From contig JAURVB010009608.1 in NCBI GenBank assembly GCA_033002965.1, forward strand, positions 62,001-126,000: a stretch of DNA of 64,000 nucleotides, in the 5' to 3' direction. The position numbers and the translations under genes were made by a program. Of this stretch, positions 37,289 through 48,802 are shown one piece after another. The notes beneath the pieces are model-generated. The model worked only from the letters and a program-made list of their open reading frames with translations. It was not told the origin of the DNA and searched no databases. The DNA comes from Piper betle (taxonomy: Eukaryota; Streptophyta; Magnoliopsida; Piperales; Piperaceae). How positions within the stretch are numbered: the first letter of the stretch is position 1; every line of letters starts with the position of its first letter.

Positions 37289-37642
37289 CTGCAACAACAC
37301 AGGATCACCCAGTTAGTTACCATGCATAAAATGGTCCAAAAACCTCGCAGAGTCCTTAATTTACACTAAAAGAATGCGAATGCTTACTGCCCGCAAGTGG
37401 AGAAAAAGAAGGGATTGAGACGGTGGAGGTTTCTTCATGGTTTCGAAGAAGAGGATCCAAGAGCAGTACTCCCCGGCAAGAAGCAAGGTGTAGTACCACC
37501 AGCGGCTTGTGACTCTGAGATTGCCTCTATTATCCTTCATCTCTTTGTATTGATCACCATGCATCTACATAGAATCTACAACTTAGAATGTTGTTTAAAA
37601 GCTTATTATCAATCAAAAAAAGGAAATGGTATATATGACTGA

Positions 37643-39180
37643 TGGAGGTGGTTGACAAGAATCAATCACTCACATCACGAGCTTCTTATATAATACTAAC
37701 ACATGAATGCTATCTTCACGATAATACATCAAATATCAGTGATACCTAACCATGCAGGTTTAATATAATCAAGAATAATGCATGTTCCGCTTGGTGTTTT
37801 ACTATAACACCTCCACAAACATACCCAACCCCCAACCACAAACACCCACCTACCCCCTTAAAAGTTGTAAAATACGTTTAGACCATCCTTCAATTGTAAA
37901 TATACAATCAGACCACCATTTAATCGTATTTTTCTTATAATATTAATTATCACATTTTTAAAAATTGAGCTTAAGTGACAATTTAGTGGGACCATCTTAC
38001 TTAAAATCAACAAAGATAAATGCAAAATAAATAATTAAATTATTTATAAATTTTTAGATCAATATATTGCTTTTAAAATTTTCACTTAAATCATCAAAAT
38101 CGTAGCATTAAAAATTATTTTTCAAATACTTTAAAACTAATGTATTGTTTAAAAATTTAGAAGTAGGTTATATTAATGTCTAAAAAAGTAAAAATTCATC
38201 AAGCAACTACTTGCTTACTTTGCTTTTGATACATAATAAGATTCTATTATGCAGGACTCATTAAAAATATTCAAGTTAGAGGTATAACTCATATAATATA
38301 ATTTATTTATATAAGATGTAGCTCACCTTAAGTTTCTTAATAAAATTTTTAAGGGTGGCGTGATGTATATTTGAATCTACTTACCAATAACTAGTTGGCT
38401 CTCCTAAAGTGCCAAGGTTCTATTTAAGATAATAAATACTTGTTGGAACATATATCCTAGAGTAAAGAAAATTATGAGTAAGTATCAAGTATATATATAA
38501 GAAGGTAAACTTTTACATTGTTACCGGTCATTTTACATAATAGAGGCCCCATACTTTAACATGGTATCATAACCAAACCCAGCTTACTCACACCATTTGA
38601 GAGAAAGAATTATCTAAAAAATCTTTTGTACTAAAAAAAAAAAGAGATAAAAAAGTGAAAAAAGGGAAAATGTAAAAAAAAAGTGAAAAAAAGAAAAAAA
38701 TGTTGTCACATGTGGCTAACGCTATATAAAATCCTTTGAAAAAAAAAGACGCTAACAATTGATCTACGACTAACTTTGCAGGTTATTTGTAAGAAAGAAT
38801 ATTAGAAATAAGACTTCTAATTGCGATTAGTTATTTTGAATAAAAGAGGCTCGTGCCCGCAACTTTAACAATACCAGACCAACTAATTAGAAGCGGTAAC
38901 ACTAGCTTTGATTAACCCCAAATACCTCAGTTAGTTAATTGTGTTGTAAAAAAAGAAAAAAGAAAAATAGAAAGATGAATTTTTTGTATACAAAGTTTTT
39001 AATTTATTTTTTCTTTCTAAAAATATTTAGCCGCGGCCCCTGAGTGGGCCGGCGCAACATAATCGAGCCATTGGCCCAACTTTACAACACCAGAAGCCCA
39101 CGTTGGGCCCGCAGTGGCAAAATTTCTCCGAAGCGTCCGGCGTGCTCTTAGCATTACGCGAACTTCCCATTATGCCCTCG
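37643..39180. other. Intergenic with retroelement debris and HSP promoter side
   Basis: AT-rich DNA. About 37960-38300 resembles 54180-54470. A small LTR-like segment lies at 38441-38561. Between 39040 and 39110 three GGCCCA/TGGGCC motifs (site II type) stand upstream of the HSP gene. Confidence 0.45.
38441..38561 (+). repeat. Possible short LTR next to a primer-binding-like site
   Basis: A 121-base segment starts TGTTGGAACA and ends ACTTTAACA, directly followed by TGGTATCATAACC. That resembles the TGGTATCAGAGC initiator-Met primer site of plant LTR retroelements. TG...CA ends plus this neighbour suggest a miniature (TRIM-like) or solo LTR remnant. No matching second LTR of clear identity was found. 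Confidence 0.4.
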
Positions 39181-39216
39181 CTTGCGTCTCTGACCGCTGA
39201 CTCGGACCGTAGATCA

Positions 39217-39224
39217 TTCTAGAA
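39217..39224 (+). promoter_or_regulatory. Heat-shock-element-like dyad upstream of the HSP70 gene
   Basis: TTCTAGAA is a perfect two-unit heat shock element core. It lies about 620 bases before the ATG but close to the probable transcription start, because the leader appears to contain an intron (about 39372-39823, ending TTTGCAG). Only two nGAAn units are present. Confidence 0.35.
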
Positions 39225-39845
39225 CCACCCAGCACCCTCCACCGTCTTCCCAACACAACCCGTCATCGCTCTTTTCTTCTTGGTCTCCGACGGCGAGAGA
39301 GCAGCCTACTTTCGATCGGCCGAGCAGATTCGTTGTCGCCGGCGAGCGAGTTCGGTCTATTCTCTTGCCAGGTTCGTCGTTTGCGCTTTTATTTTTTCGT
39401 TTGAAATGGATCCGTTTTGGGATTTCTAGGTGCTGTCAGATCTGCATCCTTGTTTGCATGGGTGTGTCGATGATTTCGTGTCGGTTTTTCGAGATTTTGA
39501 TTGGTTTTTCGAGTAATCGGCTTGATTTGCGGTTCTGAGGATGCCGGCCGTCGGGAAAGTTGTGGTCTTTGGTATTGGAACGAGCGCGGTTGTGGTTTGG
39601 ATTTGGATTGCGTTGAGTTGGTGCTGATCTGCTGTAATTGGGGTTTTTTTGTATGCGGTGTTGCTGTGAAGAGCGAGACTTGATGAATGTGTAACAATTG
39701 CGCCCGATTCTGATAGGTTTGATTAGGGTTTGCATTGTTTTGCCATGGTTTTGCATTCGTTAGCACCTGTTTGAATTTGTTCGCGGCGTTGGACGGTTGT
39801 GGCTGATTAGTAGTTTCTTTGCAGTTTTGAATTTGTGCGAAGAAG

Positions 39846-42800
39846 ATGAACGTGGTGGGTTTCGACTTTGGCAATGAGAGCTGCATTGTTGCTGTGGCTA
39901 GGCAGCGGGGAATTGATGTCGTTCTGAACGATGAGTCCAAGAGAGAAACGCCGGCAGTTGTGTGCTTTGGGGAGAAGCAGCGGTTCATTGGCACTGCCGG
40001 TGCTGCCTCCTCTGTCATGAACCCTAAAAACTCCATCTCGCAAATCAAGCGGCTCATAGGTCGCCGGTTTTCTGATCCTGAGCTCCAGCGTGACCTACAG
40101 TCGTTTCCCTTTTCCGTAACTGAAGGTCCTGATGGATTTCCTTTAGTTCATGTGAATTATTTGGGGGAGATGAAATCGTTCACTCCTACGCAGCTGCTGG
40201 GCATGCTTCTTTCTAATCTTAAAGGAATCGCAGAGAAGAATCTTAATGCTGATGTTGTAAACTGCTGCATTGGTATTCCGGTGTACTTCACTGATCTTCA
40301 GAGAAGGGCGGTTATGGATGCGGCTAACATTGCGGGCCTCCGTCCACTGCGTTTGATTCATGAGTCCACTGCCACTGCTCTGGCCTATGGCATTTACAAG
40401 ACTGATTTGCCAGAAAATGATCAACTGAATGTGGCATTTGTGGATGTTGGTCATGCAAGCATGCAAGTGTGCATTGTTGGGTTCAAAAAGGGCCAGCTGA
40501 AGATTCTGGCCCACGCATTTGATATGTCCCTGGGTGGTAGGGATTTTGATGAAATGCTTTTCCGGTATTTTGCTGCTAAGTTCAAAGAAGAGTACAAGAT
40601 TGATGTATACCAAAATGCCAGAGCTTGCACCAGGCTTCGAGTTGCATGTGAAAAGTTGAAGAAAGTTTTGAGTGCAAACCCGGCGGCTCCTCTTAATATT
40701 GAGTGCTTGATGGATGAGAAGGATGTTAGGGGATTCATCAAGAGAGATGAGTTTGAGCAAATTAGTTCTCCAATATTGGAGCGGGTGAAGGGCCCTTTGG
40801 AGAAAGCTCTTGAAGAAGCAGGCTTTACCGTTGAAAACATTCATTCTGTGGAAGTTGTTGGATCTGGATCTCGTGTTCCTGCTATCATTAGGATATTGAC
40901 TGAGTTCTTTGGTAAGGAGCCCAGGCGCACTATGAATGCCAGCGAATGTGTGGCCCGTGGTTGTGCTCTGCAATGTGCAATCCTGAGTCCAACATTCAAA
41001 GTTCGGGAATTCCAGGTGAGAGAGAATCTAGGCAGTTCCATTTCCTTCCCTCCTCCCCCTCTTTATTAGTAACTGGTGCCTAGCGTGGAATTTTAATTTC
41101 TGGTGTTTTTGGGCCTTTCTGGACCATGCGCATAACATGTTCTTTTCTTCTGTGTATTCAAGGTTAATGAGAGTTTGCCGTTCTCTGTTGCCTTGAACTG
41201 GAAAGCTTCAACCCCGGATTCAGAGAATGGTGCAGGAGAACCTCAGCATAATAGTGCAGTTGTGTTTCCAAAGGGAAATCCCATTCCCAGCATCAAGGCG
41301 TTGACATTCTATCGGTCTAGTACATTTTCTGTTGATGTGGTCTATCCAGATGTTAGTGACTTGCAAGCACCACTAAAGATCAGTACTTATACAGTAAGTC
41401 TAACATAACTGTTTCTTGTTTTTTTTAAAATTGAATGTCCAACATTGCTTTGATGGCTTGATCGACAGAAAGTGAGGTACATGTTAGCATGCCAATGAGG
41501 TTGTATTGGATGAAATATAGGGCATGTATAATGTACCATCCACTTGATGTAATTTACATGAAATCAGTTAAATACTAGGTGCACATTGACAAAAAATGCA
41601 TTTATTCTTAACTCCATGATTTTTCAGAAATTACATGCCAAACTGAAGATATCTGTTTGGATGGAACCTTGATAGAATTGTTCTCTGCATGCATGGGAGA
41701 CTAGAACTTATAAAATTTAGCATAGGATGGTTGGTAAGACCTTGGATTTTGTCTAAGATTTTTGAAGTCTTGTTATTGTTATCGTGTTCTTATTTTTTAA
41801 CTTTTGTAGAAAATTTGTTTTATAAAATTAGTGATGATGTATGTTTAGATATGACTTTTCGAAATGATTGTTAACATTACTAGTTGGTTTACTTGGTAGA
41901 TGATGAGTTTAACTGATTTTCCATGTGTACTGCTGTGTGCAAAATATAGTTTGTCTTCTCCTTGCGTTATTTATGATGGCCGATATACCCTTTGAATACA
42001 AAGTAAGATACAATTATCTTATATATTGTTTGTTACTCTTTAGATTGGACCTTTTCAATCAGTGAAGGGTGAAAGGGCAAAATTGAAGGTGAAAGTACGG
42101 CTGAATCTCCATGGCTTTGTGTCTGTGGATTCTGCAACTGTAAGTTCAACCTTTTAATTAATTCATTATGAAAGTTATCTTTGTGCATAATCTTGACAGA
42201 CACTACTTTTCTGTTTTACTAGCTTTTGGAAGAGGAGGAGGTTGAGGTACCTGTGAGTAATGAACCAACAAAAAGGGAAACGGATGATTCGACAGCCGAA
42301 GCTCCACCCGCAGGAACAGGTGAAACAGATGTTAATATGGACGATGCAAAGACTTCCAGCAATGCAACTGGCCCCGCAGCTGAAAATGGCGTTCCAGAGG
42401 TGGATAACAAGCCAGTGCAGATGGAAACAGATGCCAAGGTACGTGATCCTGCTAAGTGGGTAGTAGTAGTGAAACCTTCCACCTTTCCACGTCTGTTTGT
42501 GACACTAGGTTATGAAGTCTGAAATGATTGTCCGTTCAAGCTTTCTGAGAATTGGTTTGTGGCTTTTTAGACTATGTTTTGTACTGTGGTTATAACTATC
42601 CTGATTGGACAGTCTAAATATTTACTTCTCATCCATTTCATTACTGGTTAATTTTGACTAATTAATCATTCAAGGAAAACGAAGACACATGCCATTTTAG
42701 CCAATGACAGTTAATTTAATCATTTACACCTTGATCCATTCTTGCATAGGAAACGACGAGTTTGCCAGCCCATTTCTTTTTAGTTCATGAGCTCCTTTTT

Positions 42801-44897
42801 AATTGTTTTCCTCTTTTCTGCACCTGCACTCGTGGGATCCTTTGTGCACTGGCCTGTCCTTTAGCTCTTTTTGAGGAAAGAGTATGACTCAGGCTAGAGA
42901 GACACTTTTAGAAGAATGGAAAATCCCTACACAATAACTATTACAGGCATATGCCTTGAAGTGCTACTGTTCATAGCAGGCGTATGCCTAGAAGTGCTAC
43001 TGTTCATAATTTTATTCGACAAAGTTGTGTTGCTGAACAAATTTGGGCTTGGCAAGTACAATTTTGTCAGTACACAGTTGGATTATGGATCAGATGCTTT
43101 GTTTAATGATTGATTAAGGCCCCATTTATGGGTTTTCTCTTGTAACTAAAACTAGCCAAGACCTTTACGCAATGCATGGGACATCTTTAATTGTGTTGCA
43201 TGTTTTCATTATACAATTAAAACCAAATTTAAGAATGGTATTCCTATTTGAGAAGCCAATTTTAAATTGAATGTCATTGTAATTTAAAGAATTAATTAAA
43301 TAATTAGTTAATTTTAATTAATATAAACAATTATGCTTAGTTAGAGTAGAAAGACAACTGCTGAAGTTAGTGGGAGTTGATTTCACTGTTTAGAGCCAAG
43401 ATGTATGGCTGATGACTTTCTTGTTCAGTGACAATTTATGAACAATCTTGAATATTTTAGAACCTATTTGTGATGCAACGTACAGAACAGTATAATTTTT
43501 TAAAGCCGTGGGAGTTTCAGATCCTAGCTTATGGAAAGAGTGAGAGTTAACATGTTTTATGAAGTGTTGTGCTTAAGTCATCTCAAAGATAATTCCACAT
43601 AAAGATACTTCTATTTCTCTTCCATTTTTTAATATTTTAACTCTTTCGATTTTCAGGTGGAAGCTACGAAGAAAAAGGTGAAGAAAATCCGTGTTCCGGT
43701 TGTTGAGTTGGTCTATGATGGAATGCTTCCAGTTGATGTTCAGAAAGCTGCTGAAAAGGAGTTTGAGATGGCTTTGCAAGACAGGGTAATGGAGGAGACG
43801 AAAGAAAAGAAGAATGCGGTCGAAGCCTATGTTTATGATATGAGAAATAAGGTAGGCACTCAGGCAGCATACTTACCAAAGGGTTTCTTTTTATTTATAC
43901 AGATCTATTTCAAGAATTGCCAAATGTTTATGCTAAATCTTTTTGTGCATGTAATTACTAGCTTTATGACAAATACCAAGATTTTGTCACCGAGTCGGAG
44001 AGGGAGCACCTATCTGCTAAGCTGCAGGAAGTTGAGGATTGGTTATACGAGGATGGTGAAGATGAAACCAAGGGAGTCTATGTTGCTAAGCTCGAGGAAC
44101 TTCAGAAGGTATAATTTATATCTAATTTGTCACTTACCCCTTCTACTGAAGTTTGTTTTTGATAAGTTTGATGTACTGGCCTTTATAACAGCAAGGTAAC
44201 CCTATTGATATGCGTTACAAGGAGAGTGTTGAAAGAGGTCCAGCCATTGATCAACTTGTGTATTGCATTAATAGCTACAGAGAAGCTGCTGTGTCCAAAG
44301 ATCCTAAATTTGACCACATCGACCTTGCTGATAAGCAGAAGGTAAGTTTACTAAATTTACACTAATTTTTTTATAATTCACAAATTAGAAAGGAAACCTG
44401 GTACTGATCTATTGTTGATGGTAGGTGGTGAATGAGTGCAGCGATGCCGAGGGGTGGTTAAATGAGAGAAAACAGCTGCAAGATACGTTACCCAAGCACT
44501 CTCCTCCTATACTCCTATTGGCAGATCTGAAAAAGAAGGCTGAGACACTTGATAGGTAATTGATATTCTTCTTCAATATTGCCTTTCCTTTATGTTGGGG
44601 TATTTAAAAGTTCTTCATGATATTCACTGTTTTATATGCGAGGGTGGCATGGCTAAGTTCAGTTCTACTCTAAACAGGTCCTGCAGACCTATCATGACCA
44701 AACCAAGGCCTGCTCCACCAAAACCACAGCCACCGCCTGCAGAGCAAGCAGGAACCGCCCCAACCAAAGCCCCGGAGTCTCAACCACAAGAAGGCACAGG
44801 TGAGGGTGAAGATGCACCAGCTGCGAACGAGCCTGCTGCCGCGGCAGCAGAGCCCATGGACACTGATAATGCTGGAGCGGTGCCGGAGCAGTCGTGA
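39846..44897 (+). CDS. HSP110-type heat shock 70 kDa protein (HSP70-14/15-like)
   Basis: Nine exons: 39846-41015, 41163-41393, 42044-42139, 42223-42438, 43657-43851, 43962-44108, 44192-44341, 44425-44555 and 44678-44897, giving 851 residues. Exon 1 carries the whole ATPase domain: MNVVGFDFGNESCIVAVA, RFIGTAGAA, LLGMLLSNLK, CCIGIPVYFTDLQRRAVMDA, HESTATALAYGI, SLGGRDFDE and VEVVGSGSRVPAI. A beta-sandwich follows, then an acidic linker (exon 4) and an extended helical C-terminus with EKEFEMALQDRVMEETKEKK and VEDWLYEDGEDE. It ends in a Pro/Ala-rich tail, AEPMDTDNA, and lacks EEVD or HDEL. These features define the HSP110/Sse group, which acts as nucleotide exchange factor and holdase for cytosolic HSP70. 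All exon phases agree. Confidence 0.95.
42944..43009. repeat. Two 33-bp tandem repeats in an HSP intron
   Basis: 42944-42976 and 42977-43009 are near-identical, starting CAGGC[AG]TATGCCT[TA]GAAG and ending TGCTACTGTTCATA. They lie in the 1.2-kb intron 4 of the HSP gene. Confidence 0.85.
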
Positions 44898-46875
44898 TTC
44901 TATGGAACGTTTTACTACTACTTTATCATGGTTACCCAGTTTTCTCATGCGGGCGAAATGTTGGACGGATGGGTGTGTTATGTTATTCGGTTCAATGTGG
45001 TGATTATGCCTTTCGAAATGGGCGAGACAGAAGTTGCTGGTTTGCGGTGGCAACATCTGTCATAGTATAAGATTAGTATTTTAAAAATATTCTATGCCAA
45101 ACGATTTTGAGGGGGAGAAGTCGACAATTTTTTATTGTTAAGATTTTGCAGAGCAGCGTAACGTGTTCTGTTGATTTTTTGTACGGTTTTGCCAAAGAAA
45201 CTCCACTATCTTCGTTTATGTGTGTGGCCCTTAATGACTTTACCATATAACTCGCAGTGTTGTATTCGTTTGAGTAGAAAAAATTTTCAGTTCGTACAAA
45301 TCTACCTATCAAATCTAGAGCGAAAATTTCGTGTTCTTGTTGTAGAATTCAGCGAATTCAGCAATACGGACAACTGTAACTCGTAGAGGTGGCCATTGAT
45401 CTGTGATATAACACAAATGGGAAACATATGTAGAGGATTAGATGCCGAGTCCCTCGTCTGGTTCTCATTTATGGTAGCCCGGGTTTGCCAATGTTGAAAG
45501 GTTTGACCCGGCGTAACATATGAACAAATTCATTTCACAATTAGATCAACTCATTATTGAATTTATTATATCGGATGTTCGACTCCTCCCATTATTTTAA
45601 TAGTTTTACATCGATTTTAATGTCTCATTCACCTCAAAGTTACGGATTCCTTGAATTTTATAACGTCCGTTTTATATTTATAGAATTAATTTTCAAAGCC
45701 AATCAAATTTAGGTCGAAAATTACCTGTTCAAGTAACTTTGCAGTAACATTGACCAGTAATTGCAAATTGTAGAAATGATATCTAATTTAATATTCATCG
45801 AAGGTTAATTAATATATGTGCATTGGGGTGACCTTACTTATTTCTAACTATACTTCAAGAGAACGAGGTCCGCGTAGTATCTTTATCTTTTTTGGTCCAT
45901 CTCCATAAGAATCCAGACCGCTCTGTCAAGATAAGTATTGTTGAGATATTTGTGGAGAAAAATATGGAAAAATCTTCTATAATTTTTATTTGAAAATATC
46001 TATTGAGTATGATGAAAATTATTAAAGAGGGTGACTTTTGCTGAGAATTTCCCTAAAAGAGTAAAAGACTCCAAACTTTGAAATTTGAAGACTTGATGCC
46101 TACAAAACTTCTTAACGTCCACCCGATTGGCTCCATAATTGTGCTTTCTTCTACAATAGTCTGCAACAGTTTGTTGTAAAAGATTGAAGTCCAATAACTT
46201 GAAAAGGATATTTTTTTGTAACTCTTTACAAGGGGTATTATATTTCTTAGTTCATTTAATTGTCTCTAGATAATCGCACTTCAAGGAACCCTTTATGTAG
46301 TCTATCATCACCTAGACAATTCCGTGTTCCTTCACCAAAAGCGCATGAAAACGTGCATGAACAAATAATAATCAAAATTGATGAGTTATCAACAAGTGCT
46401 TGAAGGTTTATAACCTAGGCTATAATCTGTGTAATATTTCGCTAACGAGTGAATGAAATTAATTAATAATTTCTATTACTGATATAGGATATATATTCAA
46501 CAAAAGTTAGAATATTTTACCAATTTTACATTGACATTAATATCTTGTTCACCCCATAAATCACCGATTCTTTGAATTTTATAGCGCTTTCACACATCTA
46601 TAATATGTATGTTCATATACATTTGACAATGCTTCTTTGAAAGATGCACATAGACAACACTTAACCTTTCGAAATCAGCATTTCACAATCTCAAATGCAA
46701 TCTTCTTATTAATCGTTAACATGAACTACATGAACCTATCTACGTATAAACAGTCATGTTAAAGCATTGCACTGTCAAACAAAAAAAGGGTTTGTTAAAG
46801 CTGAAGTTGCACCGGTACCAACATCTTCACATACAAGAACTTCATACGTTGTTCCACACAAAGACATCCACCATC
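44898..46875. other. HSP 3' side and intergenic DNA with a diverged direct repeat
   Basis: 44898-45200 is the probable HSP 3' untranslated region. About 45500-45690 and 46435-46620 are diverged direct repeats some 930 bases apart, with shared landmarks TTTTACAT[CT]GA and TTGAATTTTATA[AG]CG. They could be degraded LTRs. No coding capacity is recognised between them. Confidence 0.45.
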
Positions 46876-47184
46876 TCATTTGAGCTTGCCCCGCTCCATC
46901 TTGGCCAGCACCGCCTTCCCGCTCTCGTAATCCTGCACCACCTGCGGCCGCTCGCTTATCACCTCCCCCGCCACCCGCTCCAGTCCCGTCACCTCGTCCA
47001 ACTTCCTCGCGTCGATCGCCGGTGCGGCAGCGGCCGCTCGGAAGGCGGGGTCGACGGCCTTCAGGTCGCGTAAGTCGGAAGCCTTGGGCTGGGACTTGCA
47101 AAGCACCACCGGCTCCCAGCCCTGCGTCATTGTCCCCGGGAATCTTGACGGCTGCAAATTTGAAGACAGTCGCCGGAGTTTCAC
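46876..47184 (-). pseudogene. MBF1c-like ORF with internal deletions
   Basis: The ORF encodes about 100 residues. After PSRFPGTMTQGWEPVVLCKS it follows the N-terminal domain of multiprotein bridging factor 1 (KASDLRDLKAVDPAFR, IDARKLDE). It then jumps from VAGEV directly to SERPQVVQDYESGKAVLAKM and ends GKLK. About 20 residues forming the first half of the helix-turn-helix are absent, and two shorter pieces of the C-terminal part are also missing, all in frame. The family's usual ATG before PSR is a CAG here; in-frame ATGs exist upstream (47184) and within (about 47130). MBF1c is normally an intronless, heat-inducible coactivator. Without the HTH this product is unlikely to do that job, though the frame has stayed open. 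Confidence 0.7.
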
Positions 47185-47388
47185 TCGGGAAAAAAGGCGG
47201 GAAGAGATTGGAGACTTCGGGAGTGTTCTTATAGGTTATGCTCGATCCAAAGTTAATCAAAAGTCAAAACGAAATGAGACTTGTGGTGTCTACTAGACTC
47301 GCTCAATTTGAAGATTGTTTACGTACAAAAATATCGTGAAATGTGCCTAAACGATCAAATTAGATTAGAAGAATGAGGCGGCATACCA

Positions 47389-47394
<6 letters not shown>

Positions 47395-47427
<33 letters not shown>
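47395..47427. repeat. (TA)n microsatellite
   Basis: About 16 TA units without an adjoining GC-rich element. Confidence 0.93.
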
Positions 47428-47431
<4 letters not shown>

Positions 47432-47992
47432 ATAAGTACATCATTATTATATTTTTATTATTATACAAAAATAAAATATTTGAAGTAATAAAATATAAAT
47501 TTTAAGTTAACTTGAGCTCAAGTGCACATTTTAGCTTTTAGCTTGAGCTGGATTTAGACTAATCACTACCAGTAGACTTGCGTCAAATACATCAGGCAAA
47601 AGTTGGCTAAAACAGCAATTTTGTGCTAATACAATACTAAAGAGGAAAAACCATCTTTGAAACTGTGAACGAATTATTCATTTGCATGTGATGCCAAATT
47701 CATACGTAATAAAAAAACATCCCGAGGAAAATTATCATAAACATAAAGCTTTATACTTTTTACCAGTCATTGCCGCCGCAACAGCAAGTGTTTGCCAAAC
47801 ATGGGTAAAGAAAAAAGAACCACCGACATTCAGGGTCTACAAACAGGCAACTATGGAACAAACGAATATACGTACGATAAAATATGAGCATGCTTCTTCA
47901 GAGGAGTCGTCAAATTGCACCTTTTCAAGGTGTTGAAACAGATAAAAAGCTTCCCTTTATCTGGTTTAGCTAGCAGCACAAAGAAGGCACCT
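47428..47992. other. Intergenic
   Basis: AT-rich DNA and the probable 3' untranslated region of the RING gene. No gene is seen. Confidence 0.45.
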
Positions 47993-48802
47993 TCAAGAGA
48001 GAATTTCCCTCACTAGCCAATCCAAACTTGGGTATGCGAAGTAGAGTATCAGAAACGATGGCAGAGCGAATACGATGGTGACCACGATGTACAACATTAA
48101 TATGGCCGCACTGGCAGGAACAGCATACAAAATAATCAGAAGAAGTATAACAATCAAGGGGAACTTGGAAGTCAAGTGAACAAGGAAAACAAGGGACTTC
48201 TGCAAGGATGCACGTAGCCTGATAACGCTCAAATATTCCCCAACTACAGAGATATGGCCAACACTCCCTTGAGATTCATGTCGAGGTTCATATGAAAAGC
48301 TAGTGCGATCACTACCACGACTGCTCTGATTTCCCGATGGTAATACACTGTTTGACACCCAATTCACTTGGTGATCTGTGGCGTAAGGTGCATAAGAGTG
48401 GCTCCTATCCCCATTCATGTTCTCCACCATCCACAGCAGAAAAAAGTTTTTCCGTGGAAACTTCAAGTTTCCGTTGTACACCAATCGGAAAGAGAGCATA
48501 TTGCACCATGGGCAGGAAATGAATAATGGAAGCTGCACTGGTAATGTTGGAAACTTCACCACAGCCCACTGAAGCCCTAAAACACAGTTTTTGCACAAAG
48601 TGTGCCCACACCATAAAACGTATGGTATGTTCTCTACAATATTGAATGATTCCCAACATATAGGGCACTCTAGCCCTTCTTCTCTGCGACTTCGTGTAGA
48701 AACCTCATCATCAGAGCAAGCTTCTACAGGAACAGGACAGGTATCCTTTGATCCAGTGCTTCCACCAGCAGTTGAAGCAAAACTCCACATGATGCCAGCC
48801 AC
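47993..48802 (-). CDS. Membrane-anchored RING finger protein, probable E3 ubiquitin ligase
   Basis: A single exon of 269 residues starting MAGIMWSFASTAGG. The RING domain runs from about residue 45: CPICWESF, then LWCGHTLCKNC and finally CPWC. A long spacer (about 27 residues) lies between the third and fourth Cys/His pairs, as in a family of plant RING proteins. A Ser-rich middle leads to two hydrophobic helices near the C-terminus (SKFPLIVILLLIILYAVPAS and AAILMLYIVVTIVFALPSF), so the protein is probably anchored in an endomembrane with the RING in the cytosol. It should recruit E2 enzymes; substrates are unknown. A long 5' leader intron is likely, because promoter-like GC-rich DNA lies only at about 49600-49700. 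Confidence 0.88.
   Translation of the reverse strand: MAGIMWSFASTAGGSTGSKDTCPVPVEACSDDEVSTRSRREEGLECPICWESFNIVENIPYVLWCGHTLCKNCVLGLQWAVVKFPTLPVQLPLFISCPWCNMLSFRLVYNGNLKFPRKNFFLLWMVENMNGDRSHSYAPYATDHQVNWVSNSVLPSGNQSSRGSDRTSFSYEPRHESQGSVGHISVVGEYLSVIRLRASLQKSLVFLVHLTSKFPLIVILLLIILYAVPASAAILMLYIVVTIVFALPSFLILYFAYPSLDWLVREILS

Noticed and set aside
40143..40973. 276-codon minus-strand ORF antisense to the HSP70 gene
   Set aside because: A shadow of the strongly coding ATPase exon; no domain of its own.
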